From: Actinospineispora spinosispora DSM 44797
Lineage (GTDB): Bacteria > Actinomycetota > Actinomycetes > Mycobacteriales > Pseudonocardiaceae
DNA: 64,000 bases
Reading direction: 5' to 3'
Assembly: GCF_000429025.1 (NCBI RefSeq)
Contig: NZ_AUBB01000025.1
Coordinates: 1-64,000, forward strand
Shown here: piece by piece, positions 33,489 to 41,859 of the stretch
How positions within the stretch are numbered: the first letter of the stretch is position 1
Layout of the letters: every line of letters starts with the position of its first letter
Position numbers and translations under genes: made by a program
The notes under the pieces: model-generated
What the model was told of the DNA's origin: nothing
Database searches by the model: none
The model's input: the letters and a program-made list of their open reading frames with translations, nothing else

Positions 33489-34321
33489 TGGACCCGCCAC
33501 CGCAGCACTCGCCTCTCGATCAGTCGCACGACCGTGTCCATCAGCAGTCCGACCAGCGCGTAGACCAGCAGGCCGACGATGACGATGTCGGTGCGCAGGA
33601 AGTCCCGAGCATTGTTGATCATGAACCCGATGCCGGAGTCGGCCGCGATCGTCTCGGCGACGACCAGCGCGAGCCACGCGGACGCGACACCGAGCCGTAC
33701 GCCGACCAGCGTGTAGGACGCGGCTCCCGGCACGACCACGTGCGCCAGCCGCTGCCAGCGGGAGTAGCCGAGCACCGTGGCCGCCTCCACCAGACCGGGG
33801 TCGGCGTCGCGCATGCCGGTGTGGACGTTGAGATAGATCGGCAGGGCGGCGGCCAGCGCGATCAGCACGAGCTTCGGCAGCTCACCGACACCGAACCAGA
33901 GGATCAGCAGCGGGATCAGCCCGAACAGCGGCACGTTGCGGATCATCTGCATGACCGGGTCCACGACCGAGTCACCCCAGCGCAGCAGCCCGGCGACGAC
34001 CCCGAGCGCCGCGCCGATGACGGCGCCGATGACGAACCCGACGAGCAGCCGGTTCAGCGACACGGCAAGACCGTCGCCCAGTTGCCCGTTGCGCGTCACT
34101 TCGACGGCGGCCCGCCAGATCGCGGTCGGCGGCGGCAGCTTGCGCTCGGACACCAGCCCCGAGCCGCTGACGACCTGCCAGCCGACCAGCAGCACGAGCG
34201 GACTGACCCACCGGGCGAGGCTCAGCCGCCGGTACCACGCGCGACCGGGGACCGGCCCGGGCTCGGGCGGCGTGATCGGCGGATCGGCCTTGTCGAGCAG
34301 GGGTGGGGAGATCGAGGTCAC
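33485..34321 (-). CDS. ssuC: SsuC-like sulfonate ABC transporter permease
   Basis: 278 aa with about six membrane helices. The EAA loop (VEAATVLGYSRWQRLAHVVV then PGAASYTLVGVRLG) is typical of SsuC/TauC permeases. First gene of the ssu operon, 88 bases after the leader peptide stop. The N-terminal 40 residues are proline-rich and cytoplasmic. Confidence 0.92.
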   Translation of the reverse strand: MTSISPPLLDKADPPITPPEPGPVPGRAWYRRLSLARWVSPLVLLVGWQVVSGSGLVSERKLPPPTAIWRAAVEVTRNGQLGDGLAVSLNRLLVGFVIGAVIGAALGVVAGLLRWGDSVVDPVMQMIRNVPLFGLIPLLILWFGVGELPKLVLIALAAALPIYLNVHTGMRDADPGLVEAATVLGYSRWQRLAHVVVPGAASYTLVGVRLGVASAWLALVVAETIAADSGIGFMINNARDFLRTDIVIVGLLVYALVGLLMDTVVRLIERRVLRWRVQ

Positions 34322-34409
34322 GGAAGGCTCCGATGGCTCAAGACACGGGAACGCCGCTCAGGCGCCGTCGAGGCACGCGGCGGGAGGGCGTGGGTGGGCC
34401 GGCCGATCG

Positions 34410-34496
34410 TCAGGCCGGACAGCCGGAGCTGGCCACCCGCAACAGGTCCACGTGCAGCCGGTGAGAACTTCCCGTTCTGCGATAGAACGAGCTCAC
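34410..34496 (-). CDS. sulfur-type leader peptide of the ssu operon, 28 aa
   Basis: GTG 34496, with GGGAGG five bases upstream, encodes VSSFYRRTGSSHRLHVDLLR then VASSGCPA, stop at 34410. HVDLLRVASSGCP is a clear match to the actinobacterial sulfur-gene leader class. The Cys codon (34419-34421) directly precedes the arm GGCCGG (34413-34418, plus strand), which pairs with CCGGCC (34399-34404) and brackets the leader stop. A ribosome held at Cys would cover one arm. This supports cysteine-sensing attenuation ahead of ssuC. Confidence 0.85.
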   Translation of the reverse strand: MSSFYRRTGSSHRLHVDLLRVASSGCPA

Positions 34497-34538
34497 CAAG
34501 GCCTCCCGAAGTCGGACCGGCACGCGCCGGACCCCATC

Positions 34539-34569
34539 ACTGTACGTAATTGAGGCGCCCTAATGTCAA
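34539..34569 (-). promoter_or_regulatory. candidate promoter of the ssu operon
   Basis: On the minus strand a perfect -35 TTGACA (34569-34564) is followed after 19 bases by TACAGT (34544-34539), some 40 bases before the leader GTG. An inverted repeat AACTAA (34568-34573)/TTAGTT (34584-34589) overlaps the -35, a possible regulator site. The 19-base spacing is longer than optimal, so an activator might be needed. Confidence 0.5.
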
Positions 34570-34583
34570 CTAATCAGGTCGAT

Positions 34584-34690
34584 TTAGTTAGACAAGACAC
34601 GGGGCGCGTCCTCAGCGAGCGCGAGCGCCAGCAGGCCGGGGAAGCGGTCGTCGAGATCGTCCCGGCGCAGCCGGTTGAACCGACGCGTAC
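34584..34690 (-). pseudogene. remnant of an ArsR-type regulator C-terminus
   Basis: On the minus strand the final codons read GTRRFNRLRRDDLDDRFPGL then LALALAEDAPRVLSN, stop. The RLRRDDLDxRFPGLL pattern resembles the C-terminal wing of ArsR-like winged-helix regulators. Upstream the frame loses any HTH and runs into the SDR gene region without a start, so only a fragment is present. The rest of 34691-34804 shows nothing I can assign. Confidence 0.35.
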
Positions 34691-34804
34691 CACGGCGACG
34701 TGAACGCGCCACACGGGGAGAACGCCATACCATCGACGTCAGCGACCGGAGGGCGACCGGTTCCGCCTGGTCACCACCCACCCCGGTCCCGGTGGGCCGC
34801 ACCC

Positions 34805-35554
34805 CTACCAGGGCATGGGCCCCTCGTCGTTGCTGAACGTGCCGGTCGGGCCGTCGGCGGGGATCGTCGCCATCCGAACCGCAGCGACGGCACCCTGGGC
34901 GGGCGTGCGATGGCCGGAGTGGTCGTTCAGGTCGGTGGCGCAGTAGCCGGGACAGACCGCGTTGACCAGGATGCCCTCGGAGTGCAGCTCCCTGGCGTAC
35001 TGCAGGGTGAGGGCGGTGAGCGCGGTCTTGGACGGGGAGTAGCCGACCGAGATCGGCAGATGCTCGTCGTTCCACTGGTCCTTGTCCGCCATGAGGGCCA
35101 GGGAGCCCGCGCCGCTGGACACGTTGACGATGCGTGGCGTCGCCGAGCGGCGCAGCAGCGGCAACAGGGTGTTGGTGGCGGTCATGACGCCGAGGTAGTT
35201 CGTCTCGAAGATGTCGCGGACGGTGTCCAGGTCGGCGGTGCTCGGGCGCTGACCGGCGAGATCGCCGCCAGGGCGACGACTCACGGCGGCGTTGTTGACC
35301 AGCGCGTCGAGCCTGCCGTAGCGGGCTTCGACCGTGCCGGCCGCCGAGGCGACCGTCGCGGGGTCGGTCACGTCGAGCACGACGGAGGTGACGTCGGCGC
35401 CGGTGGCACGCAGTTCGGCGGCGGTCTTCTCACCGAGCTCGGCGCTGCGGGCACCGATGACGACGGTGTGCCCGAGCGCGGCGAGCTGAGCGGCGATCTC
35501 GCGGCCGATGCCCTTGTTGGCTCCGGTGACCAGAGCGATCATGGTGTTGTTCAT
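34805..35554 (-). CDS. short-chain dehydrogenase/reductase
   Basis: 249 aa. The cofactor motif TGANKGIG (residues ~10-17), LDVTD, NNAAVSRR and the catalytic Ser (NVSSGAGSL) and YSPSK (Tyr-x-x-x-Lys) are all present, a classical SDR with carbonyl-reductase-like features. It is divergent from the LysR gene (70-base gap), which likely controls it. The substrate is unknown. Confidence 0.92.
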   Translation of the reverse strand: MNNTMIALVTGANKGIGREIAAQLAALGHTVVIGARSAELGEKTAAELRATGADVTSVVLDVTDPATVASAAGTVEARYGRLDALVNNAAVSRRPGGDLAGQRPSTADLDTVRDIFETNYLGVMTATNTLLPLLRRSATPRIVNVSSGAGSLALMADKDQWNDEHLPISVGYSPSKTALTALTLQYARELHSEGILVNAVCPGYCATDLNDHSGHRTPAQGAVAAVRMATIPADGPTGTFSNDEGPMPW

Positions 35555-35611
35555 GACTCCAGAGCACCACGGCGCGGCCCGCGCGGGCCAAGACCGATGC
35601 GGTCCGGACCG

Positions 35612-35626
35612 ATACCCTACGGGTAT
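35612..35626. promoter_or_regulatory. LysR-type T-N11-A palindrome overlapping the LysR start
   Basis: ATACCC-TAC-GGGTAT is a perfect palindrome with the T-N11-A arrangement of LysR sites. It covers the ATG of the LysR gene (35625) and lies between it and the divergent SDR gene. A second palindrome, GGTCCGGACC, lies at 35601-35610. Both fit autoregulation plus control of the SDR gene. Confidence 0.6.
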
Positions 35627-36509
35627 GGATGCGCTGGAGACCCGGGAGCTCGGCTACTTCGTCGCGGTCGCCGAGGAGCTGCACTTCGGCCGCGCGGCGG
35701 CGCGCCTCGGCATCGCACAGCCACCCCTGTCCCGCGCCATCCAGCGGATCGAGCGGCGGATCGGGGTGCCGTTGCTGGAGCGCACGAGCCGCGCGGTGAA
35801 CCTGACCCCGGCGGGCGTCGTCCTTCTCGCCGAGAGTCGGAAGGCCCTCGATGCGGTCGCCGCCGCCGTCCGGCGGACCCGGCGCGCGGGACAGGACGTC
35901 GCGCGGTTGACGGTGGTCATGAAACCCAACGGCGACGCGGGCCTGCTGGAGGACATCCTGCCGAGGTACCGCCGCGACCCGGACGCGATCGAGGTCGAAG
36001 TGGTGGTGTGCGGCATGGGCGAGCAGGCGCCGATGCTGCGCGACGGGCGCGGCGACCTGGCGTTCCTGCACGCCCCGCACGACGACCTGCGCGGGTTCGA
36101 CACGGAGCTGCTCCTGGTCCAGGACCAGGTGGCCGTGCTCCCGGCGGGCCACCGGCTCGCCGGCCGTGCCGCTCTGGTGCTGGCGGACCTCGACGACGAA
36201 CCACTGCCGCGCTGGCCCGGCCACGCCGAAGGCCCTCGGGTACGGGACAGCGCGCAGCTGATGCAGCTGGTCGCACTGGCCCAGATGATCGCGGTCCTCC
36301 CCGAGTCCGCCCGGCGCCACGCACGGTCGGACGTGGTCTTCGTCCCGGTCCTCGACGCACCGAACAGCTCGATCCTGCTGGCGTGGCCCGAGCGCACCAG
36401 CTCCCGCGCGGTCGCCGCGTTCGTCCGGGCGAGCACGGAGACCACGGCCGGCGATCCGACGGTCGAGACCAGCGGTCCCCCAGGGTTCAGCCCGTCAAGT
36501 ACCCGGTGA
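35625..36509 (+). CDS. LysR-family transcriptional regulator
   Basis: 294 aa from ATG 35625 (MDALETRELGYFVAVAEELH). The HTH is FGRAAARLGIAQPPLSRAIQ then RIERRIGVPLLERT. The co-inducer domain follows with typical spacing (FLHAPHDDLRGFDTELLLVQ). The last eight codons overlap the convergent HIT gene end by 23 bases. It is likely the regulator of the divergent SDR gene. Confidence 0.92.
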   Translation: MDALETRELGYFVAVAEELHFGRAAARLGIAQPPLSRAIQRIERRIGVPLLERTSRAVNLTPAGVVLLAESRKALDAVAAAVRRTRRAGQDVARLTVVMKPNGDAGLLEDILPRYRRDPDAIEVEVVVCGMGEQAPMLRDGRGDLAFLHAPHDDLRGFDTELLLVQDQVAVLPAGHRLAGRAALVLADLDDEPLPRWPGHAEGPRVRDSAQLMQLVALAQMIAVLPESARRHARSDVVFVPVLDAPNSSILLAWPERTSSRAVAAFVRASTETTAGDPTVETSGPPGFSPSSTR

Positions 36510-36948
36510 TCGCGGCGCGCAGATCGTCGTGCTCCGGACCGAGCATGGTGGCCGGGTCGCTCCATCTGGCAGGCGGATGGAGCCACACCGGCCGGCTCAC
36601 GAGGTCCGAGGGCTCCCACTCGTAGCGAGGCCAGACGTGCGCGTGCAGGAACGGGTCGGTGTTGCCCAGAATCTCCAGGTTGACGCGGCGGAAGGCCGGG
36701 TCGGCCTCGACGCACGCCCGCTCGACCGCCGCGCCCAGGTCGGCCATGCTCTCCAGGAACGCGGTGCGTTCGGTCCGGGTCAGGTCCGAGAGCCGTTCGA
36801 CGGCCGGGTCGTCGGTGAGCAGGACGCAGTAGCCCGGGAGCCACTGCGAATCCCCCATGACCGCGAAGCCGCCCGGCATCCGGGCGAGCACCGTTGGGTT
36901 CTCACCGCGCAGGGCCGAGCCGATCCGGTCGTCCCGCCAGTCCGGCAC
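36487..36948 (-). CDS. HIT-like nucleotide-binding protein
   Basis: 153 aa from GTG 36948; a TTG at 36954 is also possible. The conserved core is DPAFRRVNLEILGNTDPFLH then AHVWPRYEWEP, where HAHVWPRY replaces the usual HVHxHxxPR histidine triad, so catalytic histidines are partly altered (one HxH plus a Trp-Pro-Arg). It probably acts on, or binds, diadenosine polyphosphates or AMP conjugates. It lies 11 bases downstream of lexA on the same strand. Confidence 0.78.
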   Translation of the reverse strand: MPDWRDDRIGSALRGENPTVLARMPGGFAVMGDSQWLPGYCVLLTDDPAVERLSDLTRTERTAFLESMADLGAAVERACVEADPAFRRVNLEILGNTDPFLHAHVWPRYEWEPSDLVSRPVWLHPPARWSDPATMLGPEHDDLRAAITGYLTG

Positions 36949-36959
36949 CGGCAATCAGC

Positions 36960-37622
36960 TCAGACCTTGCGCAGCACGGTGACGATCACGCCGAGCACCA
37001 CTGCCTCGTCGCCGTCGATCACGTCGTAGGCGTCGTTGCGCGGTTCCAGGTAGACGTGGCCGTTGCGGCGGCGGTAGACCTTGACGGTCGCCTCGCCGTC
37101 GATCATCGCGGCGACGATCTGGCCCGAGTGGGCCTCGTGCTGCTGGCGGACCACGACGGTGTCGCCGTCGCAGATCGCGGCGTCGACCATCGAGTCCCCA
37201 CGGACCCGCAGCGCGAACACGGTGCCGCGCCCGGCGAGCTCGCGCGGCAGGTTCAGTACCTCGTCGGTGTGCTCCTCGGCCAGGATGGGCGTCCCGGCCG
37301 CGATGTCACCGACCACCGGAACCGACACCGAGTCCTCGCTGACCGCCCGTTCGCGCGGTTCCCGCAGGAAGACGCGCACGTCGATCGGCCGGGACATGCC
37401 GGTACCCCGCCGGAGGAAGCCCTTCTCCTCCAGGCTCGCCACGTGCTTCAACACCGACGACGAGGACCGCAGGCCGACCAGATCACCGATCTCACGGGTG
37501 CTCGGCGGATAGCCGTACCGGGCCACCCAGTCCCTGATCGCCACCAGGATGAGCTGCTGACGCCTCGGTAGTGCCGAAGCGTCCAGTTGGTCGAACAGAT
37601 CAAGGTCATCGGCGACGGGCAC
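36960..37622 (-). CDS. lexA: LexA-family SOS repressor
   Basis: 220 aa from GTG 37622. The N-terminal HTH reads PPSTREIGDLVGLRSSSSVL. The self-cleavage site is Ala109-Gly110 (DIAAGTPI), the catalytic Ser144 is in GDSMVDAAI, and Lys181 in ATVKVYRR, all intact. It should repress SOS genes until RecA triggers cleavage. I see no SOS box in the 18 bases before it, and it follows the aminotransferase gene on the same strand, so it may be a second LexA-type paralogue transcribed from upstream. Confidence 0.88.
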   Translation of the reverse strand: MPVADDLDLFDQLDASALPRRQQLILVAIRDWVARYGYPPSTREIGDLVGLRSSSSVLKHVASLEEKGFLRRGTGMSRPIDVRVFLREPRERAVSEDSVSVPVVGDIAAGTPILAEEHTDEVLNLPRELAGRGTVFALRVRGDSMVDAAICDGDTVVVRQQHEAHSGQIVAAMIDGEATVKVYRRRNGHVYLEPRNDAYDVIDGDEAVVLGVIVTVLRKV

Positions 37623-37640
37623 CCGCGAATCGTATGGTCC

Positions 37641-38807
37641 CTAACCCGCCGAGCGTGTGGCGGCCTCCAGAGCGTTCAGCAGGCACTCGACGTCGGTATC
37701 GGTGATGTGCAGGTGCGGTGAGATGCGCAGCGACTCCCCGCGCACCGCCGCGTAGCAGTTCGCCGAGGCCAGCGCGGCCACGATGCCGGACCGCACCGAG
37801 GGCGGCAGCCGCACCCCGAGCATGTGCGGGCCGCGCCGGTCGGTGGGGACCGGGTCCAGGCCCAGCTCGACGGCGCGCGCGGCGAGCTGACCGGTCAGCT
37901 CGGACAGGGTCGCCGCGATCCGAGGGATCCCCCAGGTCCGCAACTGCTCCAGCGCGACGATCGCCATCGGGAGCAGCTCGAACTTGGTGCGTTCCCCGAC
38001 GTCGAACCGTCTCGCGCCGGGCTGGTACTCGTCGCGGTAGTCGACCAGGCGCGCGAAGTCCTCCGAGCCCTCCCGCAGGATCCAGTTCTGCTCCACCGGC
38101 TCACCCCGGCGATGCTCCTCGGCGACGTACAGATACCCGACGCCGAACGGGCCGAGCAGCCACTTGTAGCCGACGCTCACCACGAAGTCGGGGCGGATCG
38201 CGGCGACGTCGAACGGCATCGCGCCGATCGACTGGCTGCCGTCGATGACCAGCTTCGCACCGACCTGGTGGCTGCGTGCGCTCACCTCGTCCAGGTCGAT
38301 CCGGGCGCCGTCGGTCCAGTGCACGTTCGGCACGCTGACCACCGCGACCCGATCGTCGAGGACGTCCAGCACCGCCTCGGTCCAGGTCTGGTCCTCGGCC
38401 CGGTGAACGGTGACGATCTCGGCGCCGGCCGCCCGGCACGCGGCGCGCCAGGTGTAGATGCCGGACGGGTACTCCTCGGCGAGCACGACCACCCGGTCAC
38501 CAGGCCGCAACGGCAGGTTGCGGGCGGCCACCGCGAAGCCGTAGCTGGTGGCCGGGACCAGCGCGACACCCTCGGCGTCACCCCCGACCAGCCCGGCGAA
38601 CAGCGAGCGCAGCCGCTCGACGTCGGAGAACCAGTCCGAGGCCGAGATCGTCCACGGCCGGGCCCGCCGGTCCAGCGCCGCCTCACCCGCCGCGCGAACC
38701 CCGTGCAGCTGGGGCGAGAGGTTGGCGGTGTTGAAGTACGCGATGTCGGGCGGCACCGCGAACGCCGGCCGTTGCCCGCCCAACGACGTCCCTGCCTGCT
38801 CTGTCAC
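37641..38807 (-). CDS. class V aminotransferase (isopenicillin N epimerase/cysteine desulfurase-like)
   Basis: 388 aa from GTG 38807; a GTG at 38846 also opens the frame. IAYFNTANLSPQLHGVRAAG, VPNVHWTDGARIDLDEV, KLVIDGSQSIGAMPFDVA and the PLP-lysine motif SVGYKWLLGPFGVGYL are typical of fold-type I class V enzymes. No cysteine-bearing desulfurase loop is seen, so an epimerase, lyase or transaminase role is more likely. It is divergent from the class II aldolase gene. Confidence 0.87.
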   Translation of the reverse strand: MTEQAGTSLGGQRPAFAVPPDIAYFNTANLSPQLHGVRAAGEAALDRRARPWTISASDWFSDVERLRSLFAGLVGGDAEGVALVPATSYGFAVAARNLPLRPGDRVVVLAEEYPSGIYTWRAACRAAGAEIVTVHRAEDQTWTEAVLDVLDDRVAVVSVPNVHWTDGARIDLDEVSARSHQVGAKLVIDGSQSIGAMPFDVAAIRPDFVVSVGYKWLLGPFGVGYLYVAEEHRRGEPVEQNWILREGSEDFARLVDYRDEYQPGARRFDVGERTKFELLPMAIVALEQLRTWGIPRIAATLSELTGQLAARAVELGLDPVPTDRRGPHMLGVRLPPSVRSGIVAALASANCYAAVRGESLRISPHLHITDTDVECLLNALEAATRSAG

Positions 38808-38904
38808 CGATACAGGATTCCTCAGTTCCGCTGTTGACCGCGACACGGTTACTCGTAGACAATTCTCGCTTTAGAGAAATTTCTATACCTGGAGGTCCGG
38901 CTCC

Positions 38905-39717
38905 ATGACCATTCACGACGTGACCGTCACCGAGGAGCTCGACGAGGCTCCGGTCCTGCTCGACGATCCCGAACCGACCAGGCGCCACACCCGCACGGTC
39001 GAGCAGGAGCGGGAGCACCGCAAGCGCATGCTGGCGATCTCGTTCCGGATGTTCGCTCGCTACGGCTTCGACGAGGGCGTCGCCGGCCACATCACCGCGC
39101 GCGACCCGGAGCTGCCCGACCACCTGTGGGTCAACCCCTACGGCGTGCACTTCTCCCGGATCCGGGCCAGCGACCTACTGCTCCTCGACGGGAACGGCAA
39201 GGTCGTCGGCGGGAACAAACGAACCAACAAGACGGCCTTCGCCATCCACGCCGCGATCCACGACGCCCGCCCGGACGTCACGGCGGTCGCCCACGCGCAC
39301 ACCCTGAACGGCCGGGCGTGGTCGTCGCTGAACAGGCCGCTCGACCCGATCATCCAGGAGTCCTGCGCGTTCTGGAACGACCACGTGGTGTTCGAGGACT
39401 ACCGGGGCCTCGTGCTCGACAAGTCCGAGGGCGAGGCGATCGCGGCGCGGATGGGCATGCGCAAGGCCGCGATCCTGCGCCACCACGGCCTGCTCACCGT
39501 CGGCCGGACGGTCGAGGAAGCCGTCTGGTGGTTCATCACGATGGACCGCGCGTGCCACATGCAGCTCATGGCCGAGGCCGCCGGCACGCCACGGCTGATG
39601 AGCGACGAGGAGGCGAAGCTGGCCCACCGCCAGTTCGGCAACGCCAACCAGGCACAACACAGCTTCACCCTGCTGGCCGACATCATCACCGAGGAGGAGC
39701 CCCAGGTCCTGGACTGA
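38905..39717 (+). CDS. class II aldolase/adducin family protein
   Basis: 270 aa from ATG 38905, with GGAGG upstream. FARYGFDEGVAGHITARDPE, LWVNPYGVHFSRI, VAHAHTLNGRAWSSLNRPLD (metal His pair) and LRHHGLLTVG (third His) are the zinc site and core of the family. The first ~35 residues are an acidic, disordered extension. It should cleave or isomerise a small hydroxy compound. It is followed by a methyltransferase 96 bases away. Confidence 0.9.
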   Translation: MTIHDVTVTEELDEAPVLLDDPEPTRRHTRTVEQEREHRKRMLAISFRMFARYGFDEGVAGHITARDPELPDHLWVNPYGVHFSRIRASDLLLLDGNGKVVGGNKRTNKTAFAIHAAIHDARPDVTAVAHAHTLNGRAWSSLNRPLDPIIQESCAFWNDHVVFEDYRGLVLDKSEGEAIAARMGMRKAAILRHHGLLTVGRTVEEAVWWFITMDRACHMQLMAEAAGTPRLMSDEEAKLAHRQFGNANQAQHSFTLLADIITEEEPQVLD

Positions 39718-39813
39718 CTGGACCCAATCTTGCCATTCCGGCAAGAACATTCGCCGTTCCAGAGGCAGCACGTGCATCGTCGTGGGCAGGAAACCCCTCA
39801 GGAAGGCCACCGG

Positions 39814-40452
39814 ATGCACAGCATGCCCGACACGAACACCGACCCCGCGCAGTTCTGGAACCAGCACTACGGCACCAACCAGAAGACCTGGGGCGGCCGC
39901 GCCAATCCGCTGCTCGTCGAGGTCGCCGGACCGCTCGCCCCGAAGGACGCCCTCGATCTCGGCTGCGGCGGTGGCGGGGACGCACTGTGGCTCGCCCGTC
40001 AGGGCTGGCGGGTCACGGCGGTCGACATCTCGACGACCGCCGTCGAGCGGGTGCGCGCGCGGGCGGTCGAGGAGGGCCTCGGCGACCTGGTGACCACCGA
40101 GGCCCACGACCTCGCCCGCTCCTTCCCGGCCGGGACCTTCGACCTGGTGTCCGCCCAGTACTTCCACACCCCGTTCACGCTGCCCAGAGCCGAGGTACTA
40201 CGCACCGCGGCGCAGGCACTGGCCCCGGGCGGCCTGCTCCTGGTCGTCGACCACGGATCGACCGCCCCGTGGTCGTGGAACCGTCACGAGCACACCCACC
40301 ACGCCACCCCGCGCGAGGTGGCGGCCGAGCTGGACCTCGACCCGGCACAGTGGTCCGTCGAGCGGGCCGACGCCCCCGAGCGCGAGGCCACCGGCCCGGA
40401 CGGCGAGACGGCGCTGGTGACGGACCACGTGCTGGTCGTCCGCCGTCAGTAG
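39814..40452 (+). CDS. class I SAM-dependent methyltransferase
   Basis: 212 aa from ATG 39814 (AGGAAGG upstream). Motif I is ALDLGCGGGGDALWLARQG, VTAVDIS is motif II, and LAPGGLLLVVDHG follows. It is of the thiopurine/tellurite-type small methyltransferases (FWNQHYGTNQKTWGG). The substrate is unknown. Its stop overlaps the end of the convergent prolyl-tRNA synthetase gene by seven bases. Confidence 0.87.
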   Translation: MHSMPDTNTDPAQFWNQHYGTNQKTWGGRANPLLVEVAGPLAPKDALDLGCGGGGDALWLARQGWRVTAVDISTTAVERVRARAVEEGLGDLVTTEAHDLARSFPAGTFDLVSAQYFHTPFTLPRAEVLRTAAQALAPGGLLLVVDHGSTAPWSWNRHEHTHHATPREVAAELDLDPAQWSVERADAPEREATGPDGETALVTDHVLVVRRQ

Positions 40453-41837
40453 CTGCGGCCGACCACCGCCATGACGTCGTCGGCCGAGGTGTCCTCGGGG
40501 ATCGCGCCGTCGGCGGTCTGCAGGCAGCGAACCGTGATCGCGTCGGTCGCCAGTGCTTGTTCGCCCTCCACCCCCAGCACCCGCCAGGGGATTCGGGCGA
40601 AACCGGTGCGCGCGGCTTCGCGGGCCTCCTCGATGGACCCGGCCTGGACGGTTCTGTCCGCCAGCCGTGCCTCGGCCGCGGCCAGCACCTCGTCCTGCAT
40701 CGTCTCCAGGAGCGAGGGCACGACCTGAGCCGGCGCCTCGGTCACGAGGCGCTCCCCGGTGTCGCGCCGGACCAGGGTGAACCGGCCGGCCTCGACGTCC
40801 CGGGGGCCGATCTCGATCCGCAGCGGAACGCCCTTGAGCTCCCAGTCCGTCACCCGGCGACCGAACCCCCTGCCCACGGCCTCGTCGAGGCGCACTCGCA
40901 CGCCTGCCCGGTCCAGCCTGTCGAACTGGTCGCGGGCGGCGGCGAGCACCGCCTCGTCGTCCTTGACCGCGATCACGACCACCTGGGTCGGCGCCAGCCG
41001 GGGCGGAACGACGAGACCGTTGTCGTCACCGTGGCCCATGATGAGCCCGCCGACGATCCGGGTACTGCTGCCCCACGACGTGGTCCAGCACAGCTGACGC
41101 CGGCCGTCGGCGTCGCTGAACGTCATGTCGAACGCACGCGCGAAGTTCTGGCCGAGCTCGTGGCTGGTCGCCATCTGCAGTGCCTTGCCGTCGCCCATCA
41201 TGGCTTCGCAGGTCATCGTGTTGATCGCGCCCGCGAACCGTTCCCGGGCGGTCTTCACACCGACCAGCACCGGCATGGCCAGCACGGACCGCAGGAAGTC
41301 CCGGTAGACGTCCAGATGGATGCGTCGCGCGTAGGCGTTCGCGTCCTCCCGCGTGGCGTGCGCGGTGTGCCCTTCCTGCCACAGGAACTCGCTCGTGCGC
41401 AGGAACAGCCGGGGTCGCAGCTCCCAGCGCACGACGTTGGCCCACTGGTTGAGCAGCAACGGCAGGTCCCGGTGGCTCTGCACCCACTTGGCCATCAGCT
41501 CACCGAACACGGTCTCACTGGTGGGCCGGATGACAAGCGGTTCGGTGAGTTCCTTGCCACCGGCGTGGGTGACGACGGCCAGCTCCGGGCTGAACCCTTC
41601 GACGTGCTCGGCCTCGCGCTTGAGGTAGTCCTCCGGGATCAGCAGCGGCAGATAGACGTTCTCCGCGCCGGCACGCTTGATCCTCGTGTCGATCTCCGAC
41701 TGGACGCGCTCCCACAGTGAGTAGCCATACGGTCGTACCACCATGGTGCCGCGCACCGGGCCGTTGTCGGCGAGCTGAGCCTTCTCCAACACGTCCTGAT
41801 ACCAGCGAGGGAAGTCATCCGCCCTCGCGGTGAGCAC
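40446..41837 (-). CDS. proS: prolyl-tRNA synthetase, archaeal/eukaryotic type
   Basis: 463 aa from GTG 41837 (VLTARADDFPRWYQDVLEKA; GAGG upstream), the usual start point for this type; an ATG at 41861 extends it by eight codons. Class II motifs: LIRPTSETV-type region (PLVIRPTSETVFGELMAKW), motif 2 RWELRPRLFLRTSEFLWQEG, and motif 3 GLIMGHGDDNGLVVPPRLAP. It lacks the bacterial INS editing domain. Charges tRNA-Pro. Some actinomycetes carry such a copy beside a bacterial-type enzyme; no resistance or biosynthetic gene is adjacent. Confidence 0.93.
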   Translation of the reverse strand: MLTARADDFPRWYQDVLEKAQLADNGPVRGTMVVRPYGYSLWERVQSEIDTRIKRAGAENVYLPLLIPEDYLKREAEHVEGFSPELAVVTHAGGKELTEPLVIRPTSETVFGELMAKWVQSHRDLPLLLNQWANVVRWELRPRLFLRTSEFLWQEGHTAHATREDANAYARRIHLDVYRDFLRSVLAMPVLVGVKTARERFAGAINTMTCEAMMGDGKALQMATSHELGQNFARAFDMTFSDADGRRQLCWTTSWGSSTRIVGGLIMGHGDDNGLVVPPRLAPTQVVVIAVKDDEAVLAAARDQFDRLDRAGVRVRLDEAVGRGFGRRVTDWELKGVPLRIEIGPRDVEAGRFTLVRRDTGERLVTEAPAQVVPSLLETMQDEVLAAAEARLADRTVQAGSIEEAREAARTGFARIPWRVLGVEGEQALATDAITVRCLQTADGAIPEDTSADDVMAVVGRSY

Positions 41838-41859
41838 CGATCCTCGGCGTGGGTTGACC

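Noticed and set aside
34322..34500. A SAM-type riboswitch before the sulfonate transporter
   Set aside because: I find no conserved SAM riboswitch core; the leader peptide with an overlapping hairpin explains the region better.
39126..41720. A plus-strand frame of over 860 codons across the aldolase, methyltransferase and proS genes
   Set aside because: It crosses three recognised genes, two in the wrong frame and one antisense; composition is not protein-like.
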